Assembly: GCF_029024925.1 (NCBI RefSeq)
Contig: NZ_CP118962.1
Span: 900,001-964,000 of the forward strand
DNA from: Enterococcus faecalis
GTDB lineage: Bacteria; Bacillota; Bacilli; Lactobacillales; Enterococcaceae
Direction of reading: 5' to 3'
DNA: 64,000 nucleotides
Shown: one piece after another, positions 27,476 through 36,638 of the stretch
Layout: every line of letters starts with the position of its first letter
Numbering within the stretch: the stretch's first letter is position 1
Notes under the pieces: model-generated
Database searches by the model: none
What the model was told of the DNA's origin: nothing
Seen by the model: only the letters and a program-made list of their open reading frames with translations
Position numbers and translations under genes: made by a program

Positions 27476-27865
27476 ATGAAACGAACAAAAAAAGAATTTA
27501 CACCTTATAATGAGTACCATGATCGGCCCTTTGAACTGAAATGGGCGACCGCTTTTGCATTGGGGGAGTTACAAGAAGGAATCGAAGCTTCTGACGAATA
27601 TTCTAAGAGAGCGTTTGAACGCTTACCGCAACAGACAACAGAAGAAATTGAAGAATACTTAGAGCAGTCTTTAAAAAATAACCAAGTTTTAGAAATCCAA
27701 TTGAATACATTGGATGATTTTGGCCGTGTTCAACCGCCAATTGTTGGTGTTTTTGAAGGGATGAGTTCAATGGAGTATGCAAAAGTTGGACATACACATA
27801 TTTTATTTGAAGAGATTCGGCATATTAAAAGTCATGAGTTTACAAAGTGGTCGAGCCTTGATTAA
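27476..27865 (+). CDS. YolD-like protein, UmuC partner
   Basis: 129 aa, lysine/glutamate-rich. The end YAKVGHTHILFEEIRHIKS and the middle LDDFGRVQPPIVGVFEG fit the YolD-like family, which is usually encoded next to UvrX/UmuC-type polymerases and is thought to take the place of UmuD. Same SOS operon; SD GGAGGATAAC before the ATG. Confidence 0.82.
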   Translation: MKRTKKEFTPYNEYHDRPFELKWATAFALGELQEGIEASDEYSKRAFERLPQQTTEEIEEYLEQSLKNNQVLEIQLNTLDDFGRVQPPIVGVFEGMSSMEYAKVGHTHILFEEIRHIKSHEFTKWSSLD

Positions 27866-27951
27866 AAAACTATTGTTATACGTGCGTTTTGTGAAAACAT
27901 ATGAGATAATGTTCATAGGTAATAGAAATAAAAATTATGGAGGTGGCTAGG

Positions 27952-28134
27952 ATGGGACATCATTTAAAAGGACACCATGGCAAAAAAACAAACGAAAATG
28001 GCGGTTTTTTAACAAAGTTATTGGCAGGCGGCGCCTTAGTGGGCGTAGGAAAAAAGTTATACGACAATCGTGAAAAAATTAAAGAGCTGTTAAGTGACGA
28101 CAAAGAAAAAGGCAACGACACTGAAAACAAATAA
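27952..28134 (+). CDS. Small basic hypothetical protein
   Basis: 60 aa. His/Lys-rich start MGHHLKGHHGKKTNENGG, then a Gly/Ala hydrophobic stretch LTKLLAGGALVGVGKKLYDN and an acidic-basic tail. SD GGAGGTGG. No family recognised. The middle could insert weakly in the membrane. Confidence 0.65.
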   Translation: MGHHLKGHHGKKTNENGGFLTKLLAGGALVGVGKKLYDNREKIKELLSDDKEKGNDTENK

Positions 28135-28151
28135 AGGACTGGATTGACGGA

Positions 28152-28457
28152 ATGGTAAAAGATGCAGCGTATATTATTGAAGAGATTACCACGATTTTAG
28201 AAGGAACCTATTTTGTGATAACCAAGAAAGCGAATAAGCGCCGCATGTGTTTACATGTTTCAGATACCGCGAAAGAATTTTTACGTTGTCGACTGGAGTA
28301 TGAAACATTCTTAGAGCAACAGTTTGATTATGCCACAATGTTTTTAGAAACATGTACGGAAGATGTTTCTGTTGAAATTCAAACGGGACTACTTGAAGAA
28401 ACAAATTATCAAGCATTAACCGTGGAAAAATTACAACAGATAGCCACTAAAATGTAA
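28152..28457 (+). CDS. Hypothetical protein
   Basis: 101 aa, no signal peptide or TM segment, two cysteines in the middle third. It follows the 60-aa gene by 17 nt with a weak SD (AAGGA at long spacing), so it may be co-expressed with it. No family recognised. Confidence 0.6.
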   Translation: MVKDAAYIIEEITTILEGTYFVITKKANKRRMCLHVSDTAKEFLRCRLEYETFLEQQFDYATMFLETCTEDVSVEIQTGLLEETNYQALTVEKLQQIATKM

Positions 28458-28509
28458 CACAGCTGTTGTGTTAGTTTTGATTCTTAATTTGGTTAAGGAG
28501 GCGGATAAA

Positions 28510-28941
28510 ATGTCAGTATATCAACATATTTTGGTTGCTCTTGATGGCTCAGATCAATCTGAAAAAGCTTTTCATGAAGCTGTCAGGATTGCCAAAGAGG
28601 AACAAGCCACTCTTTATTTAGCTACAATTATTAATGATGCTGAATTTACGACGAGTCCATTTTCTTTTGAAGAATTGTATGATTTAGAAAAACACAAGTC
28701 AGAAGAAATGCTCACTGAAAAGGCAAAACAAGCGAGTGAAATTGGTGTAAAAACAGTCAAAAAAATTGTTGAGCTTGGGAGCCCAAAACGTTATCTTGCC
28801 AACACGATTTCTGAAAATTATGCCATAGATTTAATTGTGCTAGGTGCCACGGGAAGAGGTGCTATTCAACGAACCTTGATTGGTTCTACTACAGATTATG
28901 TGGTTAACCATGCTTTGTGCAATGCCTTAGTCGTTCGCTAA
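28510..28941 (+). CDS. Universal stress protein (UspA family)
   Basis: 143 aa. N-terminal YQHILVALDGSDQSEKAF and the ATP-binding loop LIVLGATGRGAIQRTLIGST, which has the full G-x2-G-x9-GS pattern, unlike the USP next to mntH. Start at the ATG after AAGGAGGCGG. Cytosolic, ATP-binding type. Confidence 0.92.
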   Translation: MSVYQHILVALDGSDQSEKAFHEAVRIAKEEQATLYLATIINDAEFTTSPFSFEELYDLEKHKSEEMLTEKAKQASEIGVKTVKKIVELGSPKRYLANTISENYAIDLIVLGATGRGAIQRTLIGSTTDYVVNHALCNALVVR

Positions 28942-29011
28942 TTGTGAGTAAATAATCAAGGGAACAATGTTTTATCGGGACGTTTTTTTAAATTAAACGA
29001 GAGGTGAGTTT

Positions 29012-29254
29012 ATGAAAACAAAAATCGGAAAAACAGTTATCTTGTCAGCATTTTTATTCACAAGTTTCCTTTTACTGAGTGGTTGTACCTCGGCTGGCGA
29101 AGAGATGGAAAAAACAATTGATCGACAGAAAGAAAAAGTCGATAAAACGGTCGATAAGCAGAAACATAAAAATGAAAATTCCATGGAAAGTTACGACGAA
29201 AAAGTTGACCGTTCTTTAGATAGTCAAGAAGACAAAATCGATACTACTGAGTAA
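29012..29254 (+). CDS. Small secreted lipoprotein with charged coil repeats
   Basis: 80 aa. Lipoprotein signal with lipobox LLSGC (Cys25). The mature part is made of short degenerate repeats of the type T-x-D-R/K-Q-K-E-K-V-D, giving an almost purely charged helix, probably a coiled coil on the cell surface. SD GAGGTGAG. Function unknown. Confidence 0.75.
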   Translation: MKTKIGKTVILSAFLFTSFLLLSGCTSAGEEMEKTIDRQKEKVDKTVDKQKHKNENSMESYDEKVDRSLDSQEDKIDTTE

Positions 29255-29623
29255 CGGGAAAGCTTTCAACTATCGGCTAGTAAATAAATAATATACAAAA
29301 GGGAGCATCCACTGCAGTTATTTCTCACAGCGGATCCTCTCTTTTGTGGTTAAAAAGAAAAAGTTAACTGCTCCCCAACAGTTAACTTTTAATCATGTTG
29401 CACATAGTTAAAACACTCTATATATCATTTATATCATTTGAAACGGGTAGTGTAAAAAGAAATCTCTTGAAAAGAGTCTCCATTTATAGGGAAGATTTCC
29501 CATAAAAAAGAGAAACGTATAATCACAGAGAGTTAGAGAAAGCAAAGGGAAATAAGTATGTTAAAATAAGAAGCAAGAAAGAATACAAGTATGCAGAAAA
29601 TAACAACTAATTAGGTGAAAATA
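29255..29623. other. Intergenic region with two hairpins
   Basis: About 370 bases without a gene. A long imperfect stem lies near 29298-29346 (GGGAGCATCC / GGATCCTCTC), followed by a perfect 12-bp stem at 29360-29392 (AAAAGTTAACTG / CAGTTAACTTTT). These probably end the lipoprotein transcript. The rest is A/T-rich and should hold the promoter of the next gene. Confidence 0.5.
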
Positions 29624-30070
29624 ATGGAAATACATTTTGAAAAAGTAACAAGCGATAATCGTAAAGCAGTGGAAAACCTACAAGTTTTCGCTGAACAACA
29701 AACCTTCATTGAATCAATGGCAGAAAATCTAAAAGAATCAGACCAATTTCCAGAATGGGAATCGGCAGGTATTTATGACGGCAATCAATTAATCGGCTAT
29801 GCCATGTATGGACGTTGGCAAGATGGGCGCGTTTGGCTAGACCGCTTTTTAATTGATCAACGGTTCCAAGGACAAGGTTATGGGAAAGCAGCCTGTCGAC
29901 TTTTAATGTTAAAGCTAATAGAAAAATACCAAACAAACAAGCTATACTTGAGTGTTTATGATACGAACAGCTCAGCAATTCGGTTGTATCAGCAACTCGG
30001 TTTTGTATTTAATGGTGAATTAGATACGAATGGTGAGCGGGTAATGGAATGGACACATCAGAATAAGTAG
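29624..30070 (+). CDS. GNAT acetyltransferase, diamine/spermidine type
   Basis: 148 aa. Acetyl-CoA loop DQRFQGQGYGKAACRLLM, then LYLSVYDTNSSAIRLYQQLG. The DRFLID and WESAGIYDGNQLIGYAMYG blocks match the diamine N-acetyltransferase (BltD/SpeG-like) branch, which would acetylate polyamines. Start ATG 29624 with a weak SD (TAGGTGA); a GTG three codons earlier lies in the SD. Confidence 0.78.
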   Translation: MEIHFEKVTSDNRKAVENLQVFAEQQTFIESMAENLKESDQFPEWESAGIYDGNQLIGYAMYGRWQDGRVWLDRFLIDQRFQGQGYGKAACRLLMLKLIEKYQTNKLYLSVYDTNSSAIRLYQQLGFVFNGELDTNGERVMEWTHQNK

Positions 30071-30209
30071 ATAGAACAGGTGAGACAAAAGCCATAGCGC
30101 ATTTTGTTTCATCTTTTTCTTTTAATTGGCTTCATTTGTTTACTTTTAGTAAGTAAAATGGTAAATTTAGTTCAATCTGTTTTGAAAAAAGAGTTACTGG
30201 AGGGTAAGG

Positions 30210-30923
30210 ATGAAAATAGAATTTTTCCATGATGTTATTTGTAGTTTTTGTTTTCCAATGTCTGACCGCATGCATGAGATTCAACAAGAATTTCCTGAAA
30301 TTGAATTGATTCATCGGTCGTTTGCGTTAGGATGGTCAGCAAACGATTTTGAAACAATGTTTGGCTCACGAGCAGCAGTAAAAGAAGAAGTTTTGACGCA
30401 TTGGGTGCATGCCAATCAAAACGATTCAAAGCATCGTTTTAATATTGAAGGGATGAGGAAGCAACGATTTGATTTTCCAACATCAAAGAATGCATTATTA
30501 GCAGCAAAAGCAGCTGGATACATTGGCAACCAAGACACTTATTGGTTACTGTTTGATAAGTTACAAGAAGGTTTATTTATGAGAAGTTTAAATATTGAAG
30601 AGCCAGAAGTAATTGAGGAGCTAGTAAAAGAGACAACGATTGATTTTGCTTTATGGAAAGAAGCTGTTGCTTCCGAGGCTGTTTGGACGGCGGTTCAAGA
30701 AGATTTCGCGCTAGCTTCTGCTTATGGTCTACAAGGAGTTCCCGCACTAATCATTAATCAAAAATATCTAATTAATGGTGCAGTACCGAAACAGCAAATC
30801 AGCCAAACTATTCAAAAAATTCTCGCAGAAGAAAAACAACAGCAACCGTTAGTTTCATTAACTCCTTCTTCTGAAGAGTCCGCTTCGTGTGAGTTTAAGG
30901 AAGGCACATGGACGTGTCATTAA
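30210..30923 (+). CDS. DsbA-fold oxidoreductase, FrnE-like
   Basis: 237 aa, no signal peptide, so cytosolic. Thioredoxin-fold start MKIEFFHDVICSFCFPM with redox motif CSFC instead of the usual CPWC, and the cis-Pro region LQGVPALIINQKYLING. The helical insertion matches the FrnE/2-hydroxychromene isomerase branch. The C-terminus holds two more cysteines (ASCEFKEGTWTC). SD GGAGGGTAAGG. Confidence 0.85.
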   Translation: MKIEFFHDVICSFCFPMSDRMHEIQQEFPEIELIHRSFALGWSANDFETMFGSRAAVKEEVLTHWVHANQNDSKHRFNIEGMRKQRFDFPTSKNALLAAKAAGYIGNQDTYWLLFDKLQEGLFMRSLNIEEPEVIEELVKETTIDFALWKEAVASEAVWTAVQEDFALASAYGLQGVPALIINQKYLINGAVPKQQISQTIQKILAEEKQQQPLVSLTPSSEESASCEFKEGTWTCH

Positions 30924-30993
30924 GCAGCTTAAAATAACGTTATTCTTTGACAAAACGAAAGACTTCTGTAATAGTTAATGCGGGGGTGATAAT

Positions 30994-31389
30994 ATGTTTA
31001 ACGCATATAGAGAATACTGGAATAATATTACAACAATGAATGCGTCAGCAACACGAGCACAATATTGGTGGCCACAATTAATTAATTATTTGGTGTTAGG
31101 GATTTATTCAGCAATTACGGGCGTTTACAGATATATTGAAGTAACACCCAATGATGGAACAATCATTAAAGAATGGAATACCGTGACCATTATCTTTTTC
31201 TTGCTGACTGCTTTAATTTGGTTGGCAAACTTTACTGTTCGAGCAAGAAGATTGCATGATCGCGACCACAGTAACTGGTGGATTTTATTCTATTTACTTC
31301 CTTTTATCGGTACTTTAGTGATCTTCATTACATTAATTTTACCAAGTAAAAGTCACACAAGATGGCCAGTGAATCAATCAGAAATTTAA
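30994..31389 (+). CDS. DUF805 membrane protein
   Basis: 131 aa with three or four TM segments. Family signatures TRAQYWWPQLIN near the N-terminus and RARRLHDRDHSNWWIL. Function unknown. SD GGGGGTGA. The dispersed hairpin repeat copy B follows as terminator. Confidence 0.85.
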   Translation: MFNAYREYWNNITTMNASATRAQYWWPQLINYLVLGIYSAITGVYRYIEVTPNDGTIIKEWNTVTIIFFLLTALIWLANFTVRARRLHDRDHSNWWILFYLLPFIGTLVIFITLILPSKSHTRWPVNQSEI

Positions 31390-31391
31390 TT

Positions 31392-31470
31392 TGCTGGTTT
31401 CGTTTAGCTGATTATCTTAAGAGTGAAAATAGGACATAAGTCATTTCGACTTATGTCCTATTTTCTTTTT
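31392..31470 (+). repeat. Dispersed hairpin repeat, copy B (also terminator)
   Basis: TGCTGGTTTCGTTTAGCTG then ATTATCTTAAGA, then the hairpin AGGACATAAGTC - ATTTC - GACTTATGTCCT with A- and T-rich flanks. It lies between the DUF805 gene and convergent ebpR. Confidence 0.8.
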
Positions 31471-31574
31471 TATTTCAGAAAAATAAAAATATCTTCTGTA
31501 TGATGGCACCTCACATTACGCGGTTCTTGCTAAAAGGGCTATCTTTTTGGTAGATAGGGAAAACCATTAAGACG

Positions 31575-32996
31575 TTAAAAGTTTAATAAATCGAGCAATT
31601 CTCTTTTGTTAGAAAATAAGATAGCATCATTAATTAAAATACTTGGAACACTGGTTTCAATAATTGGTTGATTGGTAATAATCAAGTCAAATTCTTCGAG
31701 TCGATGGTCACCTAATTGTTCTTCCGTAATTGCTAACGTATTTGAACGAATCCGATGCAAAGCTAAAATATCGTGGACATAGTTTCCAATATATTGACTA
31801 TGATTCAGGCCCATGTCGCTAATAATCAAAATCTTTTTTGAGTCGAAACTCTGGTTAATTTCTGGAAAAGTATTAAGCAACCAAAAAATATAAGAAGATG
31901 AATAGTTTAATAGATTTGTTTCTAAAAGAGCGGAAAAGAAATGCAATTCTGCTTTTAATCGTGCATATAAGTGAAGCTGAGTAAAATGAATTTGTCGAGT
32001 GAAAAAGGTGGCCCTTTGTGTCAATTCGGAGGTGTCAAAAGGCACTAATTGAGAAAACAAATAAAGACAGGTTAACAAGTGAACAGCGAAGTCGACGACT
32101 TCTTCTGTTAATTGTTCAATCTGTGAAAAAGCATTAAATTTTAAATTTTCACGTATTCTTTGACTGATGACTTCTTGGTCTTCGGAGTAGTATTGCTGAA
32201 AAGCGCCTCTTTGAAAATATCGGAGAACTTCCCGATAGGTTTCACGGCTGAGTCCAGTGAAATGACGACTGAGTAAAAGATAATCTTCCATTTTGATTGG
32301 ACTCTTTTTATCTGTTTTTTTCTGGAAACGTTGTTGAAATCCTTGATGCTCTCTTAATAAATCAACAATAAAATACATAATAAAGAAATCGTGTTCATAA
32401 CTGTTATCCATACTAATAATATTTAATTGGCATTGATTACGACGCATTAATTGTTTGATTTCCTGCTTATCTAATTGATAAGGCAATTCATAATGACCAT
32501 AATACATTAAAAAGAAAAAGGTTGTAAAAATACGTAAAGGCAATTCTTCTGTTTGGCTAGTTAATTGATAGCCTTGATCAACGATAACGCGAAGAGAGTA
32601 AGTTTCCAAGACCTGATTACACTGCTTCAATTTTCGAGCAAAAGAAGAGCGACTAATATTAATGGTATCGCAATAATATTCGATGGTTTTGCCAGGATTT
32701 TGGATAAACTCATGGAGCAATTGGGTGGTCGTTGACGTTTTTGCCATATCCGTCAGCACGTTTAAATATAAGGACACATTAAAGTTTTCTAAACGATAGC
32801 CTAATTTATGCGATGTTTTAATGGTTAAACTTTCGCCCCAACGCTGTTTAATCTCCTCAATATAACGAATAAAAGTAGACTCAGAACTACCAATATATTT
32901 TGCAAGTTCTTTTTTAGTCATCCATTTATCAGAAATGGATAAGACACGAATGATTTCTTCCATTTTCCGATAATTTTTTTCTAAAAACCTAATCAT
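31575..32996 (-). CDS. ebpR: EbpR, Mga/AtxA-type activator of the pilus operon
   Basis: 473 aa. N-terminal HTH domains (WMTKKELAKYIGSSESTFIR; second HTH around EYYCDTINISRSSFARKL), PRD-like middle and a PTS EIIB-like C-terminus (ILIISDMGLNHSQYIG). Start MIRFLEKNYRK at the ATG after GGGAGGAAACA. It lies immediately upstream of and divergent from ebpA. EbpR is known in E. faecalis as the positive regulator of ebpABC (established knowledge). Confidence 0.93.
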   Translation of the reverse strand: MIRFLEKNYRKMEEIIRVLSISDKWMTKKELAKYIGSSESTFIRYIEEIKQRWGESLTIKTSHKLGYRLENFNVSLYLNVLTDMAKTSTTTQLLHEFIQNPGKTIEYYCDTINISRSSFARKLKQCNQVLETYSLRVIVDQGYQLTSQTEELPLRIFTTFFFLMYYGHYELPYQLDKQEIKQLMRRNQCQLNIISMDNSYEHDFFIMYFIVDLLREHQGFQQRFQKKTDKKSPIKMEDYLLLSRHFTGLSRETYREVLRYFQRGAFQQYYSEDQEVISQRIRENLKFNAFSQIEQLTEEVVDFAVHLLTCLYLFSQLVPFDTSELTQRATFFTRQIHFTQLHLYARLKAELHFFSALLETNLLNYSSSYIFWLLNTFPEINQSFDSKKILIISDMGLNHSQYIGNYVHDILALHRIRSNTLAITEEQLGDHRLEEFDLIITNQPIIETSVPSILINDAILFSNKRELLDLLNF

Positions 32997-33203
32997 ATTG
33001 TTTCCTCCCAAGTCCTTTACTTTAATGAAACAATCATCGAAACAATAACGCAATTTCAGAAATGAAACCGCTTGGTATGAAATCTGGCGTGATTTAATGA
33101 GCTCCTTCTCTGTATAATAATTATCAGATTAGAATAATGAAATTTTACGTGCTAGGCAATTCTAATTTAACTGTTAATTCATAAAAGAAAGGAGAGAACA
33201 GAC

Positions 33204-36200
33204 ATTAAATTACTAAAGAAATTTGGGGTTTTCGGCGTAGTCTTTTTACTTGTCTCATCCTATTTCATACCGCTCATTGGCTATGCAGAAACAGCCAAAG
33301 AAGTTGAAATTACATCCGCTCAAATGATAACAGATGAGAATGATAAAACGAATATTAATATCGAGTTAAATCTTCTCAACCAAACAGAGCAGCCATTACA
33401 ACGAGAAATTCAATTGAAAAATGCACAGTTCATGGATACTGCTGTAATTGAAAAAGACGGATATTCTTACCAAGTGACTAATGGTACGCTTTATCTGACT
33501 TTGGACGCACAAGTAAAAAAGCCGGTACAGCTTTCGTTAGCTGTTGAGCAAAGTTCGCTTCAAACAGCTCAGCCACCTAAGTTATTGTATGAAAACAACG
33601 AATATGATGTTTCAGTTACTTCTGAAAAAATAACAGTAGAGGATTCTGCTAAAGAATCAACTGAACCAGAAAAAATAACTGTACCAGAAAATACGAAAGA
33701 AACTAACAAAAATGATTCGGCTCCAGAAAAAACAGAACAGCCGACCGCAACAGAAGAGGTAACCAATCCATTTGCAGAAGCAAGAATGGCGCCAGCTACT
33801 TTGAGAGCGAATCTGGCACTGCCTTTAATTGCACCACAATACACGACGGATAATTCTGGGACTTATCCGACAGCTAATTGGCAGCCCACAGGCAATCAAA
33901 ATGTGTTAAACCATCAAGGGAATAAAGACGGTAGTGCACAATGGGACGGCCAAACGAGTTGGAATGGGGACCCTACTAATCGCACAAATTCTTATATTGA
34001 GTATGGCGGTACAGGAGACCAAGCCGATTATGCCATCCGAAAATATGCTAGAGAAACAACAACACCAGGGCTTTTTGATGTATATCTTAATGTGCGTGGG
34101 AATGTTCAGAAAGAAATCACGCCATTGGATTTGGTCTTAGTCGTTGACTGGTCCGGTAGTATGAATGAAAACAATCGGATTGGTGAAGTTCAAAAAGGAG
34201 TGAACCGTTTTGTTGATACATTGGCAGATAGCGGTATTACCAATAACATCAACATGGGCTATGTTGGCTACTCAAGTGACGGTTATAATAACAACGCCAT
34301 TCAAATGGGGCCGTTTGATACAGTCAAAAATCCAATTAAAAATATTACGCCAAGTAGCACTAGAGGAGGAACTTTCACTCAAAAAGCATTAAGAGATGCT
34401 GGTGATATGTTAGCAACGCCAAATGGACATAAGAAAGTCATTGTACTTTTAACGGATGGCGTCCCAACCTTCTCTTATAAAGTGAGTCGAGTTCAAACAG
34501 AGGCGGATGGTCGCTTTTACGGGACACAATTTACGAATCGACAAGATCAACCAGGTAGCACTTCTTATATCTCTGGTAGCTATAATGCGCCAGATCAAAA
34601 CAATATCAATAAACGGATTAACAGTACGTTTATCGCCACGATAGGTGAGGCAATGGCCTTAAAACAACGTGGGATTGAAATACATGGATTGGGCATTCAA
34701 TTGCAAAGCGATCCACGAGCTAATTTATCTAAACAACAAGTTGAAGATAAAATGCGTGAGATGGTGTCAGCCGATGAAAATGGAGACCTTTATTATGAAT
34801 CCGCGGATTATGCACCAGACATTTCTGATTATTTAGCGAAAAAAGCCGTTCAGATTTCAGGAACGGTTGTAAACGGAAAAGTAGTTGATCCAATTGCTGA
34901 ACCTTTTAAATACGAGCCAAATACATTATCAATGAAAAGTGTGGGTCCTGTTCAGGTTCAAACATTACCAGAAGTGTCGCTAACAGGCGCTACAATTAAT
35001 AGTAATGAGATTTATTTGGGTAAAGGGCAAGAAATTCAAATTCATTATCAAGTACGTATTCAAACAGAGTCAGAAAACTTCAAACCTGATTTTTGGTATC
35101 AAATGAATGGTCGGACAACGTTTCAGCCATTAGCCACGGCCCCTGAAAAAGTTGATTTTGGGGTTCCTTCGGGAAAAGCACCTGGCGTGAAGTTAAACGT
35201 GAAAAAAATCTGGGAAGAGTATGATCAAGACCCAATAAGTCGGCCAGATAACGTGATTTATGAAATTAGTAGAAAGCAAGTAACTGACACAGCCAACTGG
35301 CAAACTGGGTATATTAAATTATCAAAACCAGAAAATGATACCAGCAATAGTTGGGAGCGCAAAAATGTAACCCAACTTTCCAAAACCGCGGATGAAAGCT
35401 ATCAAGAAGTTCTTGGACTTCCCCAATACAACAATCAAGGACAAGCTTTCAATTATCAAACAACCCGTGAATTAGCAGTTCCTGGTTACAGTCAAGAAAA
35501 AATCGACGATACTACTTGGAAAAACACGAAGCAGTTCAAGCCATTAGATTTAAAAGTAATCAAAAATTCTTCCTCAGGTGAGAAAAACTTAGTGGGAGCC
35601 GTTTTTGAATTGAGTGGTAAAAATGTTCAGACAACATTAGTGGACAATAAAGATGGGAGCTATTCCTTGCCAAAAGATGTGCGCCTACAAAAAGGGGAAC
35701 GCTATATATTAACTGAAGTAAAAGCACCTGCAGGACATGAGTTAGGTAAGAAAACGACTTGGCAAATTGAGGTGAATGAGCAAGGCAAAGTAAGCATCGA
35801 TGGACAAGAAGTGACCACCACAAATCAAGTTATTCCATTGGAAATTGAAAATAAATTTTCTTCTTTGCCAATCAGAATTAGAAAATACACCATGCAAAAT
35901 GGCAAACAAGTGAACTTAGCAGAGGCGACTTTTGCGTTGCAAAGAAAAAATGCTCAAGGAAGTTACCAAACTGTGGCAACTCAAAAAACAGATACTGCAG
36001 GATTGAGCTATTTTAAAATTAGTGAACCTGGTGAGTATCGAATGGTGGAACAATCAGGACCATTAGGCTACGACACTCTTGCTGGAAATTATGAATTTAC
36101 TGTTGATAAATATGGGAAAATTCACTATGCAGGCAAAAATATTGAAGAAAATGCGCCAGAATGGACACTGACACATCAAAATAATTTGAAACCTTTTGAC

Positions 36201-36635
36201 TTAACAGTTCATAAAAAAGCCGATAATCAGACGCCACTTAAAGGAGCGAAATTCCGTTTAACAGGACCAGATACGGATATTGAATTACCAAAAGATGGCA
36301 AAGAAACGGATACTTTTGTTTTTGAAAACTTAAAACCAGGGAAATATGTTCTAACAGAAACCTTTACGCCAGAAGGATATCAGGGGTTAAAAGAACCAAT
36401 CGAATTAATAATTCGTGAAGATGGTTCAGTCACGATAGATGGGGAAAAAGTAGCAGATGTTTTAATTTCTGGAGAGAAGAATAATCAAATTACTTTAGAT
36501 GTTACGAACCAAGCAAAGGTTCCTTTACCTGAAACTGGTGGCATAGGACGCTTGTGGTTTTACTTGATAGCGATTAGTACATTCGTGATAGCGGGTGTTT
36601 ATCTCTTTATTAGACGACCAGAAGGGAGTGTGTAA
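33204..36635 (+). CDS. ebpA: EbpA, pilus tip adhesin with VWA domain (ATT start)
   Basis: 1143 aa when started at ATT 33204, 7 nt after AAAGGAGAG. This start restores a full signal peptide (MKLLKKFGVFGVVFLLVSSY, cleaved near GYA-ET); any later ATG start would lose it. The VWA domain has MIDAS DWSGS at 315-319. Cna-B/SpaA-type domains follow (about 780-1100) with the E-box-like YILTEVKAPAG and YVLTETFTPEGY. Sorting signal LPETG at 1108, TM helix and RRPEGSV tail. Sortase-anchored tip subunit, binds host ligands such as fibrinogen. The rare ATT start is known to limit expression. First gene of ebpABC. Confidence 0.97.
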   Translation: MKLLKKFGVFGVVFLLVSSYFIPLIGYAETAKEVEITSAQMITDENDKTNINIELNLLNQTEQPLQREIQLKNAQFMDTAVIEKDGYSYQVTNGTLYLTLDAQVKKPVQLSLAVEQSSLQTAQPPKLLYENNEYDVSVTSEKITVEDSAKESTEPEKITVPENTKETNKNDSAPEKTEQPTATEEVTNPFAEARMAPATLRANLALPLIAPQYTTDNSGTYPTANWQPTGNQNVLNHQGNKDGSAQWDGQTSWNGDPTNRTNSYIEYGGTGDQADYAIRKYARETTTPGLFDVYLNVRGNVQKEITPLDLVLVVDWSGSMNENNRIGEVQKGVNRFVDTLADSGITNNINMGYVGYSSDGYNNNAIQMGPFDTVKNPIKNITPSSTRGGTFTQKALRDAGDMLATPNGHKKVIVLLTDGVPTFSYKVSRVQTEADGRFYGTQFTNRQDQPGSTSYISGSYNAPDQNNINKRINSTFIATIGEAMALKQRGIEIHGLGIQLQSDPRANLSKQQVEDKMREMVSADENGDLYYESADYAPDISDYLAKKAVQISGTVVNGKVVDPIAEPFKYEPNTLSMKSVGPVQVQTLPEVSLTGATINSNEIYLGKGQEIQIHYQVRIQTESENFKPDFWYQMNGRTTFQPLATAPEKVDFGVPSGKAPGVKLNVKKIWEEYDQDPISRPDNVIYEISRKQVTDTANWQTGYIKLSKPENDTSNSWERKNVTQLSKTADESYQEVLGLPQYNNQGQAFNYQTTRELAVPGYSQEKIDDTTWKNTKQFKPLDLKVIKNSSSGEKNLVGAVFELSGKNVQTTLVDNKDGSYSLPKDVRLQKGERYILTEVKAPAGHELGKKTTWQIEVNEQGKVSIDGQEVTTTNQVIPLEIENKFSSLPIRIRKYTMQNGKQVNLAEATFALQRKNAQGSYQTVATQKTDTAGLSYFKISEPGEYRMVEQSGPLGYDTLAGNYEFTVDKYGKIHYAGKNIEENAPEWTLTHQNNLKPFDLTVHKKADNQTPLKGAKFRLTGPDTDIELPKDGKETDTFVFENLKPGKYVLTETFTPEGYQGLKEPIELIIREDGSVTIDGEKVADVLISGEKNNQITLDVTNQAKVPLPETGGIGRLWFYLIAISTFVIAGVYLFIRRPEGSV

Positions 36636-36638
36636 TCA

